DNA of 9,515 nt from Spirochaetaceae bacterium (GTDB lineage: Bacteria; Spirochaetota; Spirochaetia; SZUA-6; Fen-1364), in assembly GCA_003170115.1 (NCBI GenBank), contig PMZS01000012.1:1-9515 (forward strand), written 5' to 3'. Positions 5,807 to 9,515 of the stretch are shown here, in pieces. Both the position numbers and the translations under genes were made by a program. The notes beneath the pieces are model-generated. The model did not search any database. It was not told where the DNA came from and saw nothing but the letters and a program-made list of their open reading frames with translations. The first letter of the stretch is position 1; every line of letters starts with the position of its first letter.

Positions 5807-5852
5807 TCCTCCCGTGCGGATGCGCCCTTCTCACCACTTCCTTCAGGTCCTC
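5807..5852 (-). pseudogene. Tyrosine recombinase 3'-end remnant (unit 2)
   Basis: These 46 bp are identical to 856-901 in unit 1, which encode the recombinase C-terminal segment around EDLKEVVRRAHPHGR. Homology stops abruptly on both sides: the final codons and TAG of unit 1 are absent, and the other side joins directly to the promoter-like sequence before sirtuin half C. It has the same placement as in unit 1, between the TA pair and the next sirtuin half. It is too short to be functional. Confidence 0.75.
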
Positions 5853-5863
5853 AGCTCGTCAGC

Positions 5864-5891
5864 TTGACAAGGACCAGCCACCACCTAGACT
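5864..5891 (+). promoter_or_regulatory. Candidate promoter for sirtuin half C
   Basis: TTGACA (5864-5869) and TAGACT (5886-5891) are spaced by 16 bp. The start codon of sirtuin half C follows 13 bp after the -10, with no Shine-Dalgarno, so a transcript from here would be nearly leaderless. Confidence 0.4.
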
Positions 5892-5904
5892 GTAAAACTC
5901 TCAG

Positions 5905-6255
5905 ATGGACAGGATCAAAGAGACAACCGACATCCAAGAAGAAATCCGCTCCGCTGCTTCCCTCATCCGCTCGGCGAAGTACCTCACCGCTTTCACCGGT
6001 GCCGGCATTTCCGTGGAAAGCGGCATTCCGCCCTTCCGCGGCCAGGGCGGCCTTTGGAGCCGCTACGATCCCCGGATGCTGGAGCTGGACTACTTCCTGG
6101 CCCACCCCGACAGAGCGTGGCCCGTGATCCGCGAGATCTTCTACGACCACTTCGGAAAGGCGAGGCCCAACGACGCCCATCTTGCCCTGGCGCGCCTGGA
6201 GGCGGCGGGCACGCTGAAAGTCCTCATCACGCAGAACATCGATTCTGTGCAATGA
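5905..6255 (+). pseudogene. Sirtuin 5' half C, truncated at TQNID
   Basis: This fragment of 116 codons has the same length and end point as half B. It shows FTGAGISVESGIPPFRG (30-46), LELDYFLAHP and ITQNID (108-113), then S-V-Q-stop from repeat R3. About 13 residues differ from half B over the aligned 97, while many codons differ synonymously. This suggests both derive from genes that evolved under selection as whole sirtuins. The catalytic histidine and zinc-binding cysteines are absent. The frame is undamaged and a promoter-like sequence precedes it, so a short NAD-binding peptide could be made, but enzyme function is unlikely. It is best explained as the displaced front half of a sirtuin split by insertion of unit 3. 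Confidence 0.85.
6230..6249. other. Tyrosine-recombinase-like core site at junction C
   Basis: The arms CGCAGAA (6230-6236) and TTCTGTG (6243-6249) match as an inverted pair at 6 of 7 positions around the centre CATCGA. The structure is the same as at junction B: left arm from sirtuin coding sequence, right arm from repeat R3. Confidence 0.55.
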
Positions 6256-6360
6256 AACCGATAGGGCGCGGTCTGTAACTCTTTACAGGGTAGGACTTCG
6301 TTTTTCGGTAACACATCGTCGCGATCGTAAATCTCACGCTCCAAAAATGTTCTGTGTTAC
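6237..6360 (+). repeat. Repeat R, copy 3
   Basis: A 124-bp copy. The first 23 nt match the other copies exactly. The inner inverted pair reads GTAACACA (6308-6315) and TGTGTTAC (6353-6360): relative to copy 1 one C-G pair has become T-A on both arms, so pairing is kept. The rest of the left arm (CAGAAC in copy 1) has decayed to CATCG. Confidence 0.85.
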
Positions 6361-6388
6361 TGCATTTCCGGAATTACTCGGTCCTGGC

Positions 6389-6853
6389 TCACTCTTTGGC
6401 CTCTCTCAGTAATATGTCCTTTACTGCAGCCGACAACCGAAATGCCCCTTCCCTCTCCAGCGTATCAATCTCCGTTCGAACCGAACTGATGAGTCCCTTC
6501 TTTTTGCCCAAAAGCAGAAGGCCCCCCGTGCCGGTCAAGGTGATCTCAAAGCTCGCAGCGACCTTCCGGGCTTCCCCATCATCAACGAGGAATAGGTCCA
6601 TCTCATTCTCCAAGTACAGGATGATCGCCTCGCTTTCTCCGTGGTCGAGGCTAGAGCGGAGCATTTTGTACAGCCCCTGATCCTTGATCACTTCGACCTG
6701 GATCCAGTCTTCAAGCTGAACCGACTTCCCTTCGGACAGCTCTTCGTACACAGCATGGGGAATAGTGATTCTCCCAAACAGAGCCTTTAGGACGTGGAGC
6801 TTGCCCAGATTCGAGAACGCTATAATGGGCGAGGTGTCACTGACGACTTTCAA
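6389..6853 (-). CDS. DUF3368 PIN-like toxin
   Basis: A 154-residue protein of the DUF3368 PIN-like family (COG2405-like), usually paired with UPF0175 antitoxins. Motifs are VVSDTSPIIAF with D6, IPHAVYEEL with E37/E38, LDHGESEAI with E73, LVDDGEARKVA with D91/D92, and GTGGLLLLGKKKGLI, the typical C-terminal signature. The acidic residues fit a metal-dependent ribonuclease site. The start is TTG at 6853 and overlaps the antitoxin stop (TTGA), so expression probably depends on coupling to the upstream gene. Length and frame are intact. The gene ends 28 bp from repeat R3 and no terminator is seen. Its RNA target and activity are unknown. Confidence 0.85.
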   Translation of the reverse strand: MKVVSDTSPIIAFSNLGKLHVLKALFGRITIPHAVYEELSEGKSVQLEDWIQVEVIKDQGLYKMLRSSLDHGESEAIILYLENEMDLFLVDDGEARKVAASFEITLTGTGGLLLLGKKKGLISSVRTEIDTLEREGAFRLSAAVKDILLREAKE

Positions 6854-7110
6854 ACTGCGAGAGCCTTTGCCGTTATGATGTCTTTCTCCGCGTCCTCTTC
6901 GCTGTAATTCAGGGGCACCCCCTCTTTCTTGAGAAGTGCGTAGAACTCAAGCTTCGAAGCCCCTGCAAGCTCGCGAGCCTTTCCGATGCCGAGGATCCCC
7001 TTTTCATATAGAGTGACGGCGAGAAGCTTCTTCAATTCCTCTTTCGTTCCCTTTCGGGGGAGCCGTAACGCCTGAACAACCCCTTCCGGTATTTCGAGTG
7101 TCATGTCCAT
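6850..7110 (-). CDS. UPF0175 antitoxin
   Basis: An 86-residue protein starting MDMTLEIPEGV. The segment LAVTLYEKGILGIGKARELA and the following FYALLKKEGVPLNYSEED are characteristic of UPF0175, a small helix-turn-helix-like family found with DUF3368/PIN toxins. I chose the ATG at 7110 because GGAGG lies 5 nt before it. An ATG at 7122 (AGGAG 10 nt upstream) is also possible and would add four residues; a frame extending to 7203 is not convincing. It overlaps the toxin gene by 4 nt and is preceded by an operator-like palindrome. Confidence 0.85.
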   Translation of the reverse strand: MDMTLEIPEGVVQALRLPRKGTKEELKKLLAVTLYEKGILGIGKARELAGASKLEFYALLKKEGVPLNYSEEDAEKDIITAKALAV

Positions 7111-7139
7111 CGAGCCCTCCATGATTCTGATGCTCCTTT

Positions 7140-7171
7140 CATAGTCTACTATGCCTTTCGGCCTGGGACAA
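7140..7171 (-). promoter_or_regulatory. TA promoter with operator palindrome over the -10
   Basis: On the minus strand TTGTCC (7166-7171) and TAGACT (7143-7148) are spaced by 17 bp. The -10 lies within the inverted repeat CATAGT/ACTATG (7140-7153, 2-bp centre), the position expected for autorepression by the antitoxin or TA complex. Confidence 0.45.
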
Positions 7172-7207
7172 CACGCTGTCCTCTGCAGACAGGCGTTCAT
7201 CACGATT

Positions 7208-7249
7208 TCCCCCCGTGCGAATGCGCCTGAGGTCCGCGTGGTTTTTGAG
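7208..7249 (-). pseudogene. Tyrosine recombinase remnant with internal deletion (unit 3)
   Basis: Positions 7208-7227 match 856-875 of unit 1 at 18 of 20 bases (the RRAHPHG region). The next 22 bases match about 970-993 of unit 1 (the KNHADLR region). The roughly 95 bp between, which hold LGH and the catalytic tyrosine in unit 1, are deleted. Homology ends at the same point as in unit 1, just past the TTTTTG run. The placement upstream of the TA pair is the same as in the other units. Confidence 0.65.
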
Positions 7250-7457
7250 CCTTCCCCTCCCAGACGACCAACGGAGGTCTTGGCCGGGGCTCAGCGGAGG
7301 GGATGAGCCTGGGAAGGGGAGGCGGCAAGGGGGGCGAGGGAAGCCCGAAGCATCACCCTGAACCGGGGACGAGCTCCTGGACTCCTCGGGATCGCGAAAA
7401 CTGGCGCTTGATTCTCCAAGCACCGCCACATATGGTAGCCTGAGTTTGGAGTAGAAT
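7250..7457. other. Non-coding G-rich stretch before the hypothetical gene
   Basis: No gene is supported here. CCTTCCCCTCCCAG (7251-7264) and CTGGGAAGGGGAGG (7309-7322) form an imperfect inverted repeat. The run 7311-7340 has several G tracts of three or more. The last 40 bp carry the leader of the next gene, with GGAG 6 nt before its ATG. Confidence 0.4.
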
Positions 7458-8027
7458 ATGGGCAACACTTGGGTCGTCGACATGTCGCATTGGGACTATC
7501 CCGATGACCGGGCGTACAAGTTTCCTGCAAAGACCTTGAAGTTCTGGGGATACTTTGGGTCGATCGTCGAAGCCACCGTAGGCAAACCGCCTTTCCGGCT
7601 TTCGACAGGTATCCGCTGCCGAAGACGCCCTGGAAGAGTTCGCTGCAGAGGGACAATTGAATCGGACCTGAACCTCGAGGGAAACGAACTCCACTGGCGG
7701 TGTCCCATCTGCGACGACAATGGTCGCATCTCCAACTGGGCGGGTACTCGCTGGGACCCAGCGAAAACCCGTCAGCCGATGCCGGGGATGAGCTACGCAA
7801 AACTGCTTGAAAGAACGATGCCTCCGGAATCTACCCCTCAGAGCCGCGACAAGCAGACAGGCTGCGAGAACATCCAAGGCATGATCAGCTGGGATGAAGA
7901 GAATGACGAAGGGCTTCCGAGAATCACCATGGGCGACAAGAAGTTGAGCTGGCTTGAATTGGGAACCGAACTGATGACCTTCGAAGGCTTCCAAATCACC
8001 ATCAAGATCGAGGATTCCGAGTCGTGA
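7458..8027 (+). CDS. Hypothetical protein with zinc-ribbon-like cysteines
   Basis: This 189-residue soluble protein begins MGNTWVVDMSHWDYPDD and has no signal peptide or membrane segment. Four cysteines (C54, C63, C82, C85) in RCRRRPGRVRCRG and RCPICDDNG look like a zinc ribbon. The part to about residue 105 resembles a conserved hypothetical family found next to accessory genes in many bacteria, but I cannot give it a function. The C-terminal part (120-189) is polar and ends with a strand-rich acidic segment. GGAG lies 6 nt upstream of the ATG. It is followed after 35 bp by the intact sirtuin on the same strand, so the two may be co-transcribed. It is unlike its neighbours in the other units, so it may be unit-specific cargo. 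Confidence 0.7.
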   Translation: MGNTWVVDMSHWDYPDDRAYKFPAKTLKFWGYFGSIVEATVGKPPFRLSTGIRCRRRPGRVRCRGTIESDLNLEGNELHWRCPICDDNGRISNWAGTRWDPAKTRQPMPGMSYAKLLERTMPPESTPQSRDKQTGCENIQGMISWDEENDEGLPRITMGDKKLSWLELGTELMTFEGFQITIKIEDSES

Positions 8028-8062
8028 CACAAACCCTATCCTGATCCTCTGACCGGGAGATC

Positions 8063-8881
8063 ATGCCGTTGCAATTGGGATCCTCAAGGGTCGAAGACAC
8101 ATTCCGCGAAGCCGTCTCCCTCATCCGCTCGGCGAAGCATCTCACCGCCTTCACCGGCGCGGGGATCTCCGTGGAAAGCGGCATCCCGCCCTTCCGCGGC
8201 CCGGGCGGCCTCTGGGGCAAGTACGACCCTCGCACCCTGGAGCTGGACTATTTTCTGACGGACCCCGGCCGCGCCTGGCCCGTGATCAAGGAAATATTCT
8301 ACGACAACTTCGGGAAGGCGAAACCGAACGCGGCGCACCTGGCGCTGGCACGCCTGGAATCGGAGGGCTGGCCGCGCGAGGCGGTCGGCGGCCCTTCGGG
8401 CGCCGCCCTGGACGCCCGCGGTTACCTCAGAACCCTCATCACCCAGAACATCGACAACCTGCACTACCTCGCCGGAAGCAGGAACATCGTGGAGTTCCAT
8501 GGCAATTCGCGCCTGCTAATCTGCCTGGCGTGCGGTCAGCGGGTTGAAGCTTCCCCGTCGCTGCTTGAGAATCTTCCCCCGCGATGCCCCTGCGGCGGGG
8601 TGTACAAACCGGATTTCATATTCTTCGGAGAAGAGATCCCGAAAAGCGCACACGAGAAGTCCCAGGATGCGGCACGGCTCACCGACGTGATGATCGTTGT
8701 GGGCTCGACCGGAGAGGTCTATCCCGCCGCGCTGGTGCCGCATTGGGCGGCGGATGCGGGAGCGAAGATTATCGAAATCAATCCAGAGGCATCCGAGTTC
8801 ACCAGTAGTGTATCGGACATTCATGTGCCATTGAAAGCCGCGGAGGCGTTCGGGCTGATCGAAAAGGAGTTGCATATATGA
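8063..8881 (+). CDS. Sir2-family NAD-dependent protein deacylase (CobB-like)
   Basis: This 272-residue sirtuin looks complete. Sirtuins remove acyl groups from lysines using NAD+. NAD-binding motif FTGAGISVESGIPPFRG is at 30-46, TQNID at 127-131, the catalytic histidine H146 in VEFHGN, zinc cysteines C154/C157 (CLAC) and C175/C177 (CPC), and a late NAD loop VGSTGEVYPA. Compared with halves B and C it carries about 18 extra residues (103-120, rich in Gly/Ala/Pro) just before the LITQNID segment. GGGAG lies 3 nt upstream of the ATG. Its stop overlaps the threonine aldolase start (ATGA). The 5' part up to TQNID corresponds to the truncated copies at 4784 and 5905; the 3' half occurs only here. 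The substrate is unknown. Confidence 0.92.
   Translation: MPLQLGSSRVEDTFREAVSLIRSAKHLTAFTGAGISVESGIPPFRGPGGLWGKYDPRTLELDYFLTDPGRAWPVIKEIFYDNFGKAKPNAAHLALARLESEGWPREAVGGPSGAALDARGYLRTLITQNIDNLHYLAGSRNIVEFHGNSRLLICLACGQRVEASPSLLENLPPRCPCGGVYKPDFIFFGEEIPKSAHEKSQDAARLTDVMIVVGSTGEVYPAALVPHWAADAGAKIIEINPEASEFTSSVSDIHVPLKAAEAFGLIEKELHI
8442..8461. other. Repeat-free recombination site in the intact sirtuin
   Basis: CCCAGAA (8442-8448) and the centre CATCGA (8449-8454) match the left arm and centre of junctions B and C. Here the sirtuin continues as CAACCTG instead of the repeat's TTCTGTG. It therefore looks like an empty or reconstituted target. The right arm has little symmetry with the left. The function is inferred from the occupied copies. 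Confidence 0.5.
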
Positions 8882-9515
8882 AGACCTACGACCTGCGCAG
8901 CGACACCGTCACGAAACCCGGCCCGGGCATGAGGAAAGCAATGGCGGAGGCCGAGGTGGGGGACGACGTCTACGGTGAAGACCCGACTGTCAACGCCCTG
9001 CAGGAGATGGCGGCGGAGATGATGGGCAAGGAGGCGGCACTCTTCGTGTCCACGGGATCGATGGGCAACCTGATCCCCATCTATCTGAATTGCGGGAGGG
9101 GCAATGAGTTCCTCGTCGAAGCCAGGGGCCACAGCGTTCAGCACGAGCTGGCAGGGGTAGCGGCGATCGCGGGCAGCCTTCCCATCATGATCATGGCGCC
9201 GCGGGGAATCCTTACTCCGGCGCTCATGGAGCCGTGGATCCAGCCGGACATCTACTACTGCGCGCGCACGCGAATGATCGTTCTGGAGAATACTCACAAT
9301 GTCGCGGGCGGAACTGTCTACCCCCCGCAAACCCTGAAGCAGGTCGGAGCCTTCGCCCGGCAGAAGAATCTGTCTCTCCACATCGACGGGGCGAGGATCT
9401 TCAACGCCGCAGCCGCCTCGAAGGTGCCCGCCCGGGCTCTCTGTGCGGATGCGGACACGGTGACATTCTGCCTCTCCAAGGGTCTCGGCGCACCCGTGGG
9501 CTCGATGATCTGCGG
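8878..9515 (+). CDS. ltaE: L-threonine aldolase (low specificity), 3' end off window
   Basis: The first 212 codons of a fold-type I PLP enzyme that cleaves L-threonine or L-allo-threonine to glycine and acetaldehyde in the cytosol. Typical segments are YDLRSDTVTKP, EVGDDVYGEDPTVN, a substrate/PLP loop with STGSMGN, ENTHNVAGGTVYP, the PLP-ring aspartate in LHIDGARIFNAA, and the PLP lysine K201 in CLSKGLGAPVGS. The family is usually about 340 residues, so roughly 60 per cent is visible. The start overlaps the sirtuin stop by 4 nt (ATGA), so translation is probably coupled; an operon of sirtuin and aldolase is inferred. The allo- versus L-threonine preference cannot be read from this part. Confidence 0.93.
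   Translation, partial: MKTYDLRSDTVTKPGPGMRKAMAEAEVGDDVYGEDPTVNALQEMAAEMMGKEAALFVSTGSMGNLIPIYLNCGRGNEFLVEARGHSVQHELAGVAAIAGSLPIMIMAPRGILTPALMEPWIQPDIYYCARTRMIVLENTHNVAGGTVYPPQTLKQVGAFARQKNLSLHIDGARIFNAAAASKVPARALCADADTVTFCLSKGLGAPVGSMIC

Larger units (their letters stand above)
5116..6236. mobile_element. Putative core-to-core unit 2 (hicBA)
   Basis: The most compact unit, 1121 bp: repeat R2, minus-strand hicBA, a 46-bp recombinase remnant, a promoter-like sequence and sirtuin half C up to the next core. The junctions at both ends are the same motif. Its small size and single TA module make it the clearest cassette-like unit in the window. Mobility is inferred. Confidence 0.55.
6237..8448. 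mobile_element. Putative core-to-core unit 3 (PIN/UPF0175 TA)
   Basis: This 2212-bp unit holds repeat R3, a DUF3368 PIN/UPF0175 pair on the minus strand, a deleted recombinase remnant, a G-rich stretch, a zinc-ribbon-like hypothetical gene and the 5' half of the intact sirtuin, up to the core at 8449. Under the insertion model it is the latest arrival, because its sirtuin half is joined to the surviving 3' half. Mobility is inferred. Confidence 0.5.

Noticed and set aside
1..6360. CRISPR array
   Set aside because: There are only three repeats, over 120 bp long and 1-5 kb apart, with genes between them.
7111..7203. Longer start for the UPF0175 antitoxin
   Set aside because: The extension would read through the promoter and operator palindrome, and the internal ATG at 7110 has a well-placed GGAGG.
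4612..8062. Insertion sequence (transposase-type) explaining the repeats
   Set aside because: No transposase, terminal inverted repeats or target duplications are seen; the only recombination gene fragments are of the tyrosine recombinase type.

Overview
The window is bacterial DNA of moderately high GC, densely coding, with Shine-Dalgarno-led genes and chromosomal toxin-antitoxin (TA) modules. It carries the DXP-independent vitamin B6 route (pdxST with a divergent MocR/PdxR-type regulator), a CobB-like sirtuin and a threonine aldolase. I cannot name the species; an environmental proteobacterium or a related candidate phylum would fit.

The most striking structure is a cassette-like array built on one position inside a sirtuin (sir2) gene. 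A 123-124 bp repeat (R) occurs three times, at 1-123, 5116-5239 and 6237-6360. Copies 2 and 3 directly follow a 5' half of a sirtuin gene that is cut at the same codon (...TQNID) and closed by the repeat-encoded tail SVQ-stop. Copy 1 begins at the window edge at exactly that junction, so a further sirtuin half probably lies upstream. A complete sirtuin (8063-8881) ends the series, with no repeat at its TQNID site. Each junction looks like a tyrosine-recombinase core: an inverted CACAGAA / TTCTGTG pair around CATCGA.

Measured from core to core there are three units. Unit 1 (1-5115) holds a PIN/RHH TA pair, a tyrosine recombinase 3' remnant, a small hydrophobic ORF, pdxR, pdxS, pdxT and sirtuin half B. 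Unit 2 (5116-6236) holds a hicBA pair, a recombinase 3' remnant and sirtuin half C. Unit 3 (6237-8448) holds a DUF3368 PIN/UPF0175 TA pair, a recombinase 3' remnant, a zinc-ribbon-like hypothetical gene and the 5' half of the intact sirtuin. After every repeat comes a different TA operon on the minus strand, with a remnant of a tyrosine recombinase gene just upstream of it on the same strand.

My interpretation is that an integrase-driven element repeatedly inserted at the sir2 site. Each insertion would bring a replacement 5' half that restored the gene, leaving the displaced half behind as a truncated relic, and bringing a TA module that could stabilise the insert. The sirtuin halves differ from each other at many synonymous sites although the junctions are identical, which argues against simple tandem duplication. 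No complete integrase is present.

The remaining genes are PdxS (PLP synthase), PdxT (glutaminase) and the divergent PdxR, which has threonine where the family normally has the PLP-binding lysine. At the right end the intact sirtuin overlaps by 4 nt the start of an L-threonine aldolase gene (ltaE-like) that runs off the window.
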